Shown here piece after piece: positions 5,316-13,599 of a stretch of DNA of 15,170 nucleotides; within the stretch, counting starts at the first letter, position 1; every line of letters starts with the position of its first letter. A model generated the notes under the pieces. It did no database searches, was not told where the DNA came from, and was given only the letters and a program-made list of their open reading frames with translations. The stretch lies in NCBI GenBank assembly GCA_028276305.1, contig JAPYWO010000003.1:1-15170 (forward strand). The letters are read 5' to 3'. The DNA is from Candidatus Thermokryptus sp. GTDB lineage: Bacteria > Bacteroidota > Ignavibacteria > Kryptoniales > Kryptoniaceae. Made by a program: the position numbers and the translations under genes.

Positions 5316-6881
5316 ATGAGAAAAATCTTATTCAATCTCTTCTTCTTCCCAATTTTTTTAGTTATCAATTTTACGAGTTGCAACTTGTATACCGTAGAAA
5401 AAAAGATTTACCCACCCCAGCTTGCAAGCCAAGTTGCAAAAATCGGCGATAAATCACCCTTCCTAAAGGTGCATATGAAAGACGGCGGGCTTTACATACT
5501 TAAATCGTGGAAAATTGATGAGGAAAATAAAACAATTAAAGGGAGAGGGATTTACTATTCAATAGATAGAAACTCTACAGAAGAAAAGGATTTATTTATT
5601 ATAGACCTTGAATCAGTAGCACTTTTGGAAACAAATGTTTTGAAAAGATCAGGCGCAGTTACAGCAATGACCTTAGTTACAGGTGCATCTGTTGCATTAA
5701 CGGTTTATTGTCTTGCTAATCCAAAGGCATGCTTTGGTTCATGCCCAACATTTTATGTTTGGGATGGCGATTCTTTAAGATTACAAGCAGAGGGCTTTAC
5801 CTCAAGCGTTGCCCCAGCTCTTGAGGCAGATGACATTGATGCTCTCTATCATGCGAAAAGCTATAACGATGAATTAACACTTGAAGTAAGGAATGAAGCT
5901 CTTGAAACGCATGTGATAAGATATGCTGACCTTCTTGTTGTTCCAAAAGGGAAAAATTCACGGGTTTATGTAACCCCAAATGGCAAATTTTTTGAAAGTG
6001 ATAGAATTTTATCTCTAACCTCCGCTAAGGCAAGTGAAGGCGACATACTTCCTTTGATCCTAAAACCCGACGGAAAGGAGAGATTTAGCTTAGCTGATGA
6101 AAAATACCTTGGGGAGAGGGAGGATATTGAAATTGAATTTTTGGTCAAACCAGGAAAGAACTATGGTCTTGTAATCGGTCGGCGACTAACTCTTCTTTCT
6201 ACATTCCTTTTTTATCAAGTCCTCGCTTACATGGGAAATGATGCAGGATATTGGCTCGCTCAGATAGGAAACTATAAAAACCAAGGAAAGTTTGATAGAT
6301 TTAAAAAAGCAGTTGAGAAGTTTAATGGTATTGAGATCCTTGTTCATCGTGATGGCGAATGGAAATCAATTGGAATTATTGATGGGGAGGGACCTCTCGC
6401 TACCAATTTCAATATAGTTTTGCTTGACAAAGTTGATAGTGATACACTTAGGGTTAAGCTTCGTATGACAAAGGGTGCAATACGTCTTGATTATGTTGCC
6501 CTCGCTGAGATATCTAAAGAAGTTGAACCGATAGTCATAAAACCTTATTCCGTTCTTTATGATAAAAAGGAGAGCCCGGAATCATTATCTTCTTTACTGG
6601 ACAGTGAGAAAGTTCTTGTAACATTTCCAGGTGATGTGTACAAATTGAAATATCGTTTACCTAAGATAGAAAAGGATAAAGATTTTGAATTCTTTTTAAA
6701 AGCCAGGGGTTATTATCTTGAATGGATTAGAAAGGAATGGCTTGAGGAAGAGAATCCTTTGCTCCTCGCTGAGGTAATTTTTTCGCCTGAACAAGCATTG
6801 AGACGACTTGCTCCGAAATTTAAATCCGTAGAAGCTGAGATGGAAAAACAATTTTGGGGTTCAAAATATGCAAGACCGTAA
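5316..6881 (+). CDS. Large lipoprotein with a CFGSCP motif, function unknown
   Basis: This 521-residue protein begins with a lipoprotein-type signal (FFPIFLVINFTSC, acylated Cys22). The N-terminal part (residues 48-106) is a small beta-rich module ending FIIDLESVALLE. A hydrophobic stretch (113-133) follows, then a conserved-looking block with a Cys pair, NPKACFGSCPTFYVWDGD (Cys139, Cys143), and SLRLQAEGFTSSVAPALEADD. The rest looks like two beta-sandwich segments and a helical, charged tail. The Cys pair with four-residue periodicity could form a disulphide or bind a metal. I recognise the CFGSCPTFY-type block only as recurring in uncharacterised envelope proteins and cannot give a function. 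AAGGAG lies just before the ATG. It is 36 bases after the barrel gene and overlaps the next gene by 14 bases, so it sits in an operon. Confidence 0.75.
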   Translation: MRKILFNLFFFPIFLVINFTSCNLYTVEKKIYPPQLASQVAKIGDKSPFLKVHMKDGGLYILKSWKIDEENKTIKGRGIYYSIDRNSTEEKDLFIIDLESVALLETNVLKRSGAVTAMTLVTGASVALTVYCLANPKACFGSCPTFYVWDGDSLRLQAEGFTSSVAPALEADDIDALYHAKSYNDELTLEVRNEALETHVIRYADLLVVPKGKNSRVYVTPNGKFFESDRILSLTSAKASEGDILPLILKPDGKERFSLADEKYLGEREDIEIEFLVKPGKNYGLVIGRRLTLLSTFLFYQVLAYMGNDAGYWLAQIGNYKNQGKFDRFKKAVEKFNGIEILVHRDGEWKSIGIIDGEGPLATNFNIVLLDKVDSDTLRVKLRMTKGAIRLDYVALAEISKEVEPIVIKPYSVLYDKKESPESLSSLLDSEKVLVTFPGDVYKLKYRLPKIEKDKDFEFFLKARGYYLEWIRKEWLEEENPLLLAEVIFSPEQALRRLAPKFKSVEAEMEKQFWGSKYARP

Positions 6882-7395
6882 TTTAAAAATTTTGATATTC
6901 TTTATTCTGATCTTTTGTGCTTCCTGCGCTTCAATTGAAGGTTCGCGGGAACTTATCCCATATCCTCAGGAAGTTCCAGAAAATCCAAGAGGTTGTTGGA
7001 TTGAACTGGAAACGAAAGTTGATAAAATTTCTGGGGAATTTATCGGGCTATCCGAAGAAAATGTTTATGTGGAAGTACAATTTGGGAAAAAATTGTATGC
7101 TGTCCCAAGAGATGAGGTAAAGAAAGCGCGAATTGTGGTTTTTTATCCAGATGGAACTGGTTATTTAGGTTTATGGACATTGTTGGGAGTACTTTCAACT
7201 CTTTCCCATGGCTGGGGTCTTATTCTTTCAGCACCGATTTGGTTGTTGTTTGGCATACCTTCTATGATAGGAAGAAGTTATGAGCCGGTTTTTAGTTACT
7301 CAAAGAAGGAGTTGGATAAAATGTCAATCTATGCAAGATATCCTCAGGGAGTACCTATGGAAATTAGACAAAAAGCGACAAGGTTTACAAGGTAA
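6868..7395 (+). CDS. Small lipoprotein with a hydrophobic C-terminal segment
   Basis: The 175-residue protein has a lipoprotein signal (ILIFFILIFCASC, Cys20). Residues 45-92 form a short beta module: IELETKVDKISGEFIGLSEE, then VYVEVQFGKKLYAVPRDEVK. This pattern resembles the N-terminal module of the preceding gene and suggests a small Sm-like barrel that may be shared by both. A long hydrophobic region follows (about residues 98-133, LGLWTLLGVLSTL and GLILSAPIWLLFGIP), able to span a membrane once or twice. The tail is basic. The start overlaps the end of the previous gene by 14 bases and has no strong Shine-Dalgarno, so translational coupling is likely. No family recognised. Confidence 0.7.
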   Translation: MQDRNLKILIFFILIFCASCASIEGSRELIPYPQEVPENPRGCWIELETKVDKISGEFIGLSEENVYVEVQFGKKLYAVPRDEVKKARIVVFYPDGTGYLGLWTLLGVLSTLSHGWGLILSAPIWLLFGIPSMIGRSYEPVFSYSKKELDKMSIYARYPQGVPMEIRQKATRFTR

Positions 7396-7458
7396 AGATT
7401 GAAATAGATTCCACCAAAAGCACCTTCCCATTTTCATAATTTCAATGAATTCAATCTT
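7395..7458. other. 9-bp inverted repeat between lipoprotein genes
   Basis: AAGATTGAA (7395-7403) and TTCAATCTT (7450-7458) are perfectly complementary with a 46-base loop. ATTTCAAT at 7439-7446 can compete for the same left arm. No T-run follows, so it is not a standard terminator. It occupies most of the gap before the next gene. Confidence 0.3.
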
Positions 7459-7490
7459 AAAAATCATTAGTTCAATGCGAGGTGATAAAG

Positions 7491-8261
7491 ATGGGTTTCA
7501 AAAAGTTGGCATTTTTTCTCTTTCTTATAGTATTAATCTCCGGATGCATTCCCGACTATAGGATACACCCTGAATTTGAAATGCTGGCTAAAAATATAAA
7601 AACTCTTGGACTTGTTACCCCCGATATTAAAATTTACAAACTCACAGCTGGCGGAATACGAGAATTAGATGATGACTGGAGTAGCAAAGGTAGACAGAAT
7701 GTTTTGGATATTTTGCTAAAATTGTCAAAGGGAACAAGGATCAAAATAAAACCAATTGAAGTTGATCCAGAAATTGAGGAAGAAATGGAGGATATTAAAT
7801 CTCTTTACATGGCTGTAAATAAAAGCATCCTTTTGCATACCTATAATTTCCCAATTGATGAGATTAACGAACCCCTTGATTACCCCAGGGAAGATAATAA
7901 ATTCTCCGATAAAATTAATAACTTCGTTTATTCTATTGGATCGGTTGAGAAAATTACGCAAAAATATGGCGTAGATGGTTTGATGTTTATTTATGGGATG
8001 GATGAAATCTCTACCAAGGGGAGAAAAATGCTGAAAATAGCTGGCTCTATATTGGAATCCATTACGAAGGTTGAATTAATGTCACCGAGTTTAAGAAGAG
8101 GCGGAATCACTGTTTTAACTATGGCTATTGTAGACCCAAATGGAAATATCATTTGGTATGATGCGGAGATTGAAGAAGGTATCTATGACCTGAGGGACCC
8201 AAATAGCACATACCAAATCCTTGCTAAAATTTTTTGGCAACTTCCATGGTCAATGTATTAA
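7491..8261 (+). CDS. Lipoprotein of unknown function
   Basis: The 256-residue protein has a clear lipobox (FLIVLISGC, Cys19). The mature part starts with a region rich in short strands (IKTLGLVTPDIKIYKLTAGG, then RELDDDWSSKGRQNV), followed by helices with acidic patches (EVDPEIEEEMEDIKS) and a C-terminal beta region (RRGGITVLTMAIVDPNGNII, WYDAEIEEG). The pattern of a putative periplasmic sensor or assembly lipoprotein fits, but I know no characterised relative. The start is the ATG at 7491 because GAGGTG (7479-7484) is six bases upstream; the GTG at 7482 is part of that Shine-Dalgarno. The gene's end overlaps the start of the metalloprotease gene by 16 bases, which suggests that the two products are made together. 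Confidence 0.75.
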   Translation: MGFKKLAFFLFLIVLISGCIPDYRIHPEFEMLAKNIKTLGLVTPDIKIYKLTAGGIRELDDDWSSKGRQNVLDILLKLSKGTRIKIKPIEVDPEIEEEMEDIKSLYMAVNKSILLHTYNFPIDEINEPLDYPREDNKFSDKINNFVYSIGSVEKITQKYGVDGLMFIYGMDEISTKGRKMLKIAGSILESITKVELMSPSLRRGGITVLTMAIVDPNGNIIWYDAEIEEGIYDLRDPNSTYQILAKIFWQLPWSMY

Positions 8262-9424
8262 TAAAAATAGCGCTACTTTTACTGTTAATTCTTTCAGGTT
8301 GTGCGACAACAAGCTTACCGCCTATAACAAGTTCTACATTTGCAACATTAGAAGAGGATGAAAAAGGACTATGGAGACGCTCTGAAGAAGAACAAAGAAT
8401 CATCAACAGAAGCGGTCTTATTTATAAAGATGAAGAACTTGAAAACTACCTTAACGAAATTGCAAGAAAACTCACACCACCTGAAGTACTTAACTATATT
8501 CAATTCAAAGTAAAAGTGATCAAAAACCCATACCTTAATGCGTTTTCCTATCCGAATGGCGTTATATATGTTCACACTGGAATCCTTGCAAGGATGGACA
8601 ATGAAGCACAACTTGCAACCCTTCTCGGTCACGAGATAACACATATCACACATAGACACGCTGTTAGAACTTTCAGGGATATTAAAAATAAAACCGCTTT
8701 TCTTGCAACATTGCAGGTTTCACTTGCTGTATTTAAAGATGATATCATTAGAGAAATTGTGAATATACTCGGAGTGATAGGGACAATTGCCGCTGTTTCA
8801 GGCTACTCCAAGAAGCTTGAGACCGAAGCAGATATTGAGGGCTTTAAACTAATGCTAAACGCAGGTTATGACCCTTATGAAGCTCCAAAGCTTTTTGAAT
8901 ACCTGAAGAAAGAGTTAGAAGATGAACAAATAAAAGAACCATTCTTCTTTGGGACCCACCCGCGACTTCAAGAGCGAATACAAAACTACAACAGTTTCCT
9001 TGCCCAACTTCAATATCCAAATGTAACCAAAAACACGGAGGTTTTCCTTCAAAAAACGAAGAATGTAATACTTGATAATGCTTTTCTTGACCTTAAAGCA
9101 GGGAGATTTAACATGGCTAAAAGAGGGGCGGAAAAATATCTAAGTATAAAACCCGATGATGCGAGGGCATATTATCTTTTGGGAGAAATCCATAGACAAA
9201 AGGGAGAAAAAGATGACTCAGAAAAAGCGAAAGAGAATTACGAAAAAGCGATCTCACTTGACCCATCTTTTCCGGATAGCTATAAAGGATTGGGAATGAT
9301 ATACTATAAACAGGGCGAGAAAGCCCTTGCCAAAAAATACTTTGAGTTATATCTATCACTTTATCCAAAAGCCCCGGACAAAGCTTATATAGAAGAATAT
9401 CTGAAAACATTGCAAGAGAGGTGA
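8246..9424 (+). CDS. M48-family metalloprotease lipoprotein with TPR tail (BepA-like)
   Basis: The 392-residue protein is a zinc metalloprotease of family M48. The motif LLGHEITHITHRHA gives His129, Glu130 and His133; the third ligand is Glu194 in LETEADIEGF. THPRLQERI near residues 237-245 matches the Thr-His-Pro segment of BepA/YfgC proteins. The remaining 140 residues form TPR-type helices (DDARAYYLLGEIHRQKGEKD, then YKGLGMIYYKQGEKALAKKY). A lipobox (LLLILSGC, Cys19) places it at the outer membrane facing the periplasm. BepA of E. coli degrades or helps to assemble outer-membrane proteins such as LptD and engages the BAM complex, so a role in barrel quality control is inferred. The ATG at 8246 is preferred over an in-frame TTG at 8234, because the signal peptide is then normal; both lie inside the previous gene. 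Confidence 0.9.
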   Translation: MVNVLIKIALLLLLILSGCATTSLPPITSSTFATLEEDEKGLWRRSEEEQRIINRSGLIYKDEELENYLNEIARKLTPPEVLNYIQFKVKVIKNPYLNAFSYPNGVIYVHTGILARMDNEAQLATLLGHEITHITHRHAVRTFRDIKNKTAFLATLQVSLAVFKDDIIREIVNILGVIGTIAAVSGYSKKLETEADIEGFKLMLNAGYDPYEAPKLFEYLKKELEDEQIKEPFFFGTHPRLQERIQNYNSFLAQLQYPNVTKNTEVFLQKTKNVILDNAFLDLKAGRFNMAKRGAEKYLSIKPDDARAYYLLGEIHRQKGEKDDSEKAKENYEKAISLDPSFPDSYKGLGMIYYKQGEKALAKKYFELYLSLYPKAPDKAYIEEYLKTLQER

Positions 9425-9432
9425 AGTAGCAA

Positions 9433-9990
9433 ATGAGGAAACTTCCATTAATTGCTTTACTTTTTATCATTGGTTGCATACCTACCCCTCCCTGGTCAAA
9501 AGTTGGAGGACAATATTTTGATGACTCACAAAATTTCTATGTTGAACTACCAAAGGGATGGAAAAAATCAAACAGAGTTGTATATCTGCTCCTAACTAGA
9601 GATGGTGTCTTACTTCAAAATATCATGATAACACGAATGGACATTGATGCGGAACTTAAATACACTAAGAAAAAACTTAAAAGAGATATGTTACCTCAAG
9701 AAGTAGCAGAGGTTATCATTGATGATTTAACTTCAAATCCGAACATTTTAAATTTTAATCTCATAGAGAATATCCCAGCTAAAATAAGCGGTCATCAAGG
9801 TTTTAGATTGCTCTTTACATTTAGAAATGAAGAGGGAGTGAAATATAAAAGCGTTTATTATGGCTTCATCGCTGGTGGGAAATTTTACGGAATACGCTAT
9901 ACCGCAGCTGAAAGATATTACTTTGACAAGGATATTGAAACTTTTGAAAAAATCGTAAAAAGTTTTAAATTATTAAGTGAGGAAACATAA
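9433..9990 (+). CDS. Small lipoprotein, PsbP/DUF1795-like fold suspected
   Basis: The 185-residue protein has a short lipoprotein signal (LIALLFIIGC, Cys15). The mature part reads like a compact alpha/beta domain of the PsbP/DUF1795 type: it opens with YFDDSQNFYVELPKGWKK, has a central hydrophobic strand with GHQGFRLLFTF, another with SVYYGFIAGGKFYGIRY, and closes with ETFEKIVKSFKLL. The opening 'F-x-(V/I)-x-(L/I/P)-P-x-G-W' and the closing 'F-x-x-I-(V/L)-x-S-F' are what I use for this inference. It starts nine bases after the protease stop, with GAGAGGTGAAG as ribosome binding site, so it is likely co-transcribed and may be an accessory periplasmic factor. No specific function can be given. 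Confidence 0.7.
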   Translation: MRKLPLIALLFIIGCIPTPPWSKVGGQYFDDSQNFYVELPKGWKKSNRVVYLLLTRDGVLLQNIMITRMDIDAELKYTKKKLKRDMLPQEVAEVIIDDLTSNPNILNFNLIENIPAKISGHQGFRLLFTFRNEEGVKYKSVYYGFIAGGKFYGIRYTAAERYYFDKDIETFEKIVKSFKLLSEET

Positions 9991-10133
9991 AAATAAGGGA
10001 AACTGAAATTCGCATCGCATTTTGAATTGCACCTTTTTAATTGCTTTCATTCCTTAAACATCATAGAAGCTCCTGAGCGGGAAAGCACCTAAGGGAAAAT
10101 CCAATTTCTCATAATAAAAAATGGGTGAGAAAT
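9991..10133 (+). other. Intergenic gap before the cohesin-like lipoprotein gene
   Basis: This is the longest gap between genes to the right of the array, so it is the likely break between two transcription units. I see no clear terminator or promoter. AATTC/GAATT and a short GCTC/GAGC dyad occur but are weak. Confidence 0.3.
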
Positions 10134-10997
10134 ATGAAAGTCAAACTTTCAATCTCATTGGCGTTTATATTTCTTATTTTCTCATCCTGCCAGAAAAAGG
10201 AGTTTTCAAATCCATTTGACCCCACATCACCAAACTATGAACCACCATCCGTCAAATTCACATCAGCCCCCGCTGAAAATGAGACGATTTCATCTTCAAC
10301 TGTAACATTTACCTGGGAAGGCAATTCAGACATAAATTTATTCAGATATTCACTCGTTGGATATAAAGGCAACGACTCTATTGTCTATCAATACTGGACT
10401 CTCTGGTCAAAATCAAAGTCAGTTACATTTGACTATCTTGACGACTTGACATATGTCTTTAAACTTCAAACCAGATACGAAGATAGACCCGAGATCGCAG
10501 AGATAAAACGCTCGTTTAAAGTTGATGGGATAAAGGGTCCGACATTGAAATTTTTCAAGCTTAAAAACGATGTTTTAACCGGGAATGAATTTAACATTGA
10601 GGTATGGCTTGAAGATGTTCAAGGTTTCAAAAGTGGTAGCTTCAAGGTTAAGTTTGATAATAGCGCTTTGAGATTTGTCACGCCTCAGAAGGGGAGATTC
10701 CCTCAAGATAATCGGCTTGACCAGGTTGTAGTTCCTGACTTTGGGGTTCAAAAAGTGATAGACGAGGCAAATAATAAAGGCGAAGTTGAAATAACAACTG
10801 GGGTTATGCTCTCTTCATCATCTCTTCCCACAGACCCGCCTTATCTAAATGGTAGCGGTGACATAGTCGTTTTGAGATTTAGGACATTGAAAACAGGTCA
10901 ATATTCACTTGATTTTGGAAATGTTAACATTCTTGACTACAACGGTAATCAGATAACACTACAACAAACGAAAAAGGCGATTGTAAATGTAAAATAA
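10134..10997 (+). CDS. Lipoprotein with FN3-like and cohesin-like domains
   Basis: The 287-residue protein has a lipobox (FIFLIFSSC, Cys19) followed by NPFDP (residues 26-30), a short motif often seen just after the acylated cysteine in surface lipoproteins of Bacteroidota, Ignavibacteriota and related phyla. Residues 35-135 look like an Ig/FN3-type sandwich (VKFTSAPAENETI, STVTFTWEGNSD, YVFKLQTRYED). Residues 140-287 match the style of cohesin domains: VWLEDVQGFKSGSFKVKFD, ALRFVTPQKG, GSGDIVVLRFRTLKTGQYSL, then VNILDYNGNQI. The ATG at 10134 is chosen because GGGTGAG is at proper spacing; a GTG at 10125 lies within that site. It is 16 bases before the caspase gene, with AAAGGAGAG between them, so the two are probably co-expressed. 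The cohesin call is from pattern only. Confidence 0.7.
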   Translation: MKVKLSISLAFIFLIFSSCQKKEFSNPFDPTSPNYEPPSVKFTSAPAENETISSSTVTFTWEGNSDINLFRYSLVGYKGNDSIVYQYWTLWSKSKSVTFDYLDDLTYVFKLQTRYEDRPEIAEIKRSFKVDGIKGPTLKFFKLKNDVLTGNEFNIEVWLEDVQGFKSGSFKVKFDNSALRFVTPQKGRFPQDNRLDQVVVPDFGVQKVIDEANNKGEVEITTGVMLSSSSLPTDPPYLNGSGDIVVLRFRTLKTGQYSLDFGNVNILDYNGNQITLQQTKKAIVNVK

Positions 10998-11013
10998 AGG
11001 AGAGGGTTTAGCC

Positions 11014-12711
11014 ATGAGGTCAATAAAGATATTTTCACTTGCCTTGTTTTTAATTTCAATTTGTTTCTCACAGGAAAGGGGGATTGGTTTAAGGGAGAGC
11101 GAAAAGGCAAATTTTCAGTCGTTTTATAAGAATTCCTGGGCTGTTGTTATCGGGATAAACGATTACATAAGGGCGCCAAAACTTAAATATGCGGTCAGAG
11201 ACGCAGAGGAATTTACCGAAGTCCTTGTAAATTATTACGGTTTCAAACGGGAAAACATCGTAAAATTAATTGACAGGGAAGCGACCAAGGAAAACATAAT
11301 GAAGGCGTTTGATAAGCTTCGCTCAAAGGCAGGTAAAGAAGATAGGGTTCTTGTTTTTTTCGCAGGACACGGTATCACAGTTCCACTTCCTGATGGAAGG
11401 GAAAAAGGTTATATACTTCCTGTTGATGGCTCTCAAGATGAGTTGATAACAAGCGCAATTTCAACTGACCAACTAAATGAGATAAGCCAGTTGATAAAAG
11501 CGAAGCATTTGTTTTTCATAATGGATGCTTGCTACGGCGGGTTGATATTTGCAAGGGCACAACCAATTTCACCATCCGCACTTGATTATCTTGAGGTCAT
11601 ATCAACGAGAAGGGCAAGGAAAGCTCTTACCGCTGGAGGGAGAGACCAAACCGTCTTAGATACAGGACCTGGGGGTCATAGCGTTTTCACATATTACCTG
11701 ATTGATGGTCTGAAAAATAGGACTGCTGATTTAAATGGGGATGGGATAATAACAAGTGGTGAATTAAATGAATATGTCGCTCCTCGTGTGACCGCTGAAT
11801 CAAACAGGTCTCAAACGCCTGAATATGGAATTCTTGCTGGTGATATGGGAGGCGATTTCGTTTTTATACCCGGTGAGTTTATCGTCGTCCCAAAAGAGGC
11901 AAGAAACTCCGTTGATTTCGTCGTAAAGGTTGAGGAATTCCCTGATGCGAGGATTTATATTGATGGTGATTTTGTAGGCAGTGGCTCCATAAAGATAGAG
12001 GTGCCAGTTCGCAAGACGAGAACCGTGATGGTTGAAAAAGAGGGTTATAAAAAATATAAAGCAGATGTCTTTGTTTCAGATAAACCAGTTGAATTGAATG
12101 TTAAACTTGAACCGATAAAAGGTATCTTAAAGTTAAACACAAAGCCAGAAGGAGCTCAGGTTTCCATAGATGGTTCAATTGTCGGGGTTTCACCTCTGAC
12201 TACCGAACTTTCTTATGGGGAACATAAAATAAAGATTGATATGCCAGGATATAATACCGAGGAAATGACCATCAAGGTTTTAAGCGATGGAGAGATAGTC
12301 AAGAATGTCTCGTTGAAGATGAAAGAGACACCTGAAAGAATTGCGATGAGAATTTATAAACGTAAACTTTTGACTAAACATGCACTGACATTTGCAAATT
12401 ATGTCGCATCCGCTGGAGCTGGGGTTTATGCCTTTCTTTTAAATCGTGAAGCTGATGATTATTACGAGAAATATACGAAGTCAAAGCTTCTGTCAGAAAT
12501 AAATTACTACAAGGACAGGTATAACAAGACGATAAATAAGAGAAACATAGCGATTGGTGTTTCAGCTGGTTTTGCGATCGTCGGGACATACTTTCTTTTG
12601 AAAAGCGTAAACCTTGAAGAAATTTTAAAAGAGGTAAAGTCAAAAGAGGTCTCAATGTTTATTGTGCCTGATGAAAAGAAACTGCAATTTTACCTTTCTT
12701 TGAGGTTTTAA
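11014..12711 (+). CDS. Caspase-family (C14) protease with PEGA domains and C-terminal membrane segments
   Basis: The 565-residue protein has a signal peptide (IFSLALFLISICFSQ). Residues 40-285 form a caspase p20-like domain: WAVVIGINDY, then LVFFAGHG with His119 and FFIMDACYGG with Cys173, the catalytic pair. DLNGDGIITSGE (Asp239-Glu250) matches a 12-residue EF-hand loop exactly. Two PEGA-like modules follow, about 300-366 (ARIYIDGDFVG) and 369-435 (GAQVSIDGSIVGVSP); these are small beta domains found in surface proteins. Two hydrophobic segments (about 457-476 and 511-530), separated by a charged stretch rich in Tyr, Lys and Asp, suggest membrane anchoring, with a soluble tail. Secreted bacterial caspase homologues with PEGA domains exist, mostly without known substrates. 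It lies between the cohesin-like lipoprotein and the propeller protein. AGGAGAG precedes the start. Confidence 0.88.
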   Translation: MRSIKIFSLALFLISICFSQERGIGLRESEKANFQSFYKNSWAVVIGINDYIRAPKLKYAVRDAEEFTEVLVNYYGFKRENIVKLIDREATKENIMKAFDKLRSKAGKEDRVLVFFAGHGITVPLPDGREKGYILPVDGSQDELITSAISTDQLNEISQLIKAKHLFFIMDACYGGLIFARAQPISPSALDYLEVISTRRARKALTAGGRDQTVLDTGPGGHSVFTYYLIDGLKNRTADLNGDGIITSGELNEYVAPRVTAESNRSQTPEYGILAGDMGGDFVFIPGEFIVVPKEARNSVDFVVKVEEFPDARIYIDGDFVGSGSIKIEVPVRKTRTVMVEKEGYKKYKADVFVSDKPVELNVKLEPIKGILKLNTKPEGAQVSIDGSIVGVSPLTTELSYGEHKIKIDMPGYNTEEMTIKVLSDGEIVKNVSLKMKETPERIAMRIYKRKLLTKHALTFANYVASAGAGVYAFLLNREADDYYEKYTKSKLLSEINYYKDRYNKTINKRNIAIGVSAGFAIVGTYFLLKSVNLEEILKEVKSKEVSMFIVPDEKKLQFYLSLRF

Positions 12712-12747
12712 TTTTTGAAAGAAAGTAAAACAATTGGAGGTGTCTTT

Positions 12748-13599
12748 ATGAGTAGGGGAGTGAAATTTTTTAACATATACCTCTTCCTTGTTTTGGAATT
12801 TCTTGTTGCCTCAACAGGTTCTCTATTATCACAATCGCAAGATGAATGGATAATTTTTAATTCCACATATGGGAAGTTCATCCTTTCTCTTGCTGATGAA
12901 GGGAATTATCTCTGGGTTGGTACAAGGGGCGGTGGGCTCGTTAAATTAAATAAATCAACCGGTGACTTTATTATCTATGGTAGATGGAATTCCGGTTTGC
13001 CTTCAGATACTGTTCTTACAATAGCCATAGATAAACAGGGGAATAAATGGATTGGAACAAAAGGCGGAGGAATTGCAAAATTTGATGGTACAAATTGGAC
13101 TGTATACAATACATCAAATTCTGGCTTACCAGATAATTGGATAAATGTAATCGCAATTGATGACTCTGGAAATAAATGGATTGGAACTCAGGGTAAAGGT
13201 CTTGTTAAGTTTGATGGCACCAGGTGGACTGTTTATAACGAGGCAAATTCTGGCTTGCCCGATAACTATGTTTGGTCATTGGCTATAGATGACTCTGGAA
13301 ATAAATGGATTGGGACTACATACGGCGTTGCAAAGTTTGACGGCGTTAGATGGATTTCTTATAATACCTCAAACTCTAAGTTGCCAAATAATAAAATTCG
13401 TGTAATAGCGATTGATGATTCGGGTAATAAATGGATTGGGACAGATGGTGGCGGTCTTGCAAAGTTTGATGGAACAAACTGGACAATTTATAATACATCA
13501 AACTCAAGCTTGCCAAATAACATAGTTCGTGCAATAGCCATAGACGATTCGGGTAAAAAAAAGGATCGGAACCGATGGCGGTGGTCTTGCAAAGTTTGA
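12748..13599 (+). CDS. Propeller-repeat surface protein, N-terminal part, ends at a frameshift
   Basis: Read as it stands, this gives 283 residues: a signal peptide (FFNIYLFLVLEFLVASTG) and WIGT-type repeats of about 42 residues (KWIGTKGGGIAKFDGTNW, then IYNTSNSGLPDN), of the two-component-regulator propeller type. The start is the ATG at 12748, with GGAGGTG (12736-12742) five bases upstream. The repeats continue in another frame beyond a run of eight A residues at 13555-13562. There the usual GGT-AAT-AAA-TGG is replaced by GGT plus eight A plus GG, so one base is extra, and the reading ends at a stop at 13597-13599 after about a dozen foreign residues (KKKDRNRWRWSC). The gene is therefore either broken, misread in assembly, or rescued by slippage; the downstream part is listed separately. 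Confidence 0.8.
   Translation: MSRGVKFFNIYLFLVLEFLVASTGSLLSQSQDEWIIFNSTYGKFILSLADEGNYLWVGTRGGGLVKLNKSTGDFIIYGRWNSGLPSDTVLTIAIDKQGNKWIGTKGGGIAKFDGTNWTVYNTSNSGLPDNWINVIAIDDSGNKWIGTQGKGLVKFDGTRWTVYNEANSGLPDNYVWSLAIDDSGNKWIGTTYGVAKFDGVRWISYNTSNSKLPNNKIRVIAIDDSGNKWIGTDGGGLAKFDGTNWTIYNTSNSSLPNNIVRAIAIDDSGKKKDRNRWRWSCKV

Noticed and set aside
9117..9479. 120-residue minus-strand frame opposite the M48 protease gene
   Set aside because: The + strand has clear TPR and lipoprotein coding here. The antisense frame has no supporting signal.
9991..10133. Rho-independent terminator after the small PsbP-like lipoprotein gene
   Set aside because: Only 4-5 bp dyads with no following T-run; not enough to call.
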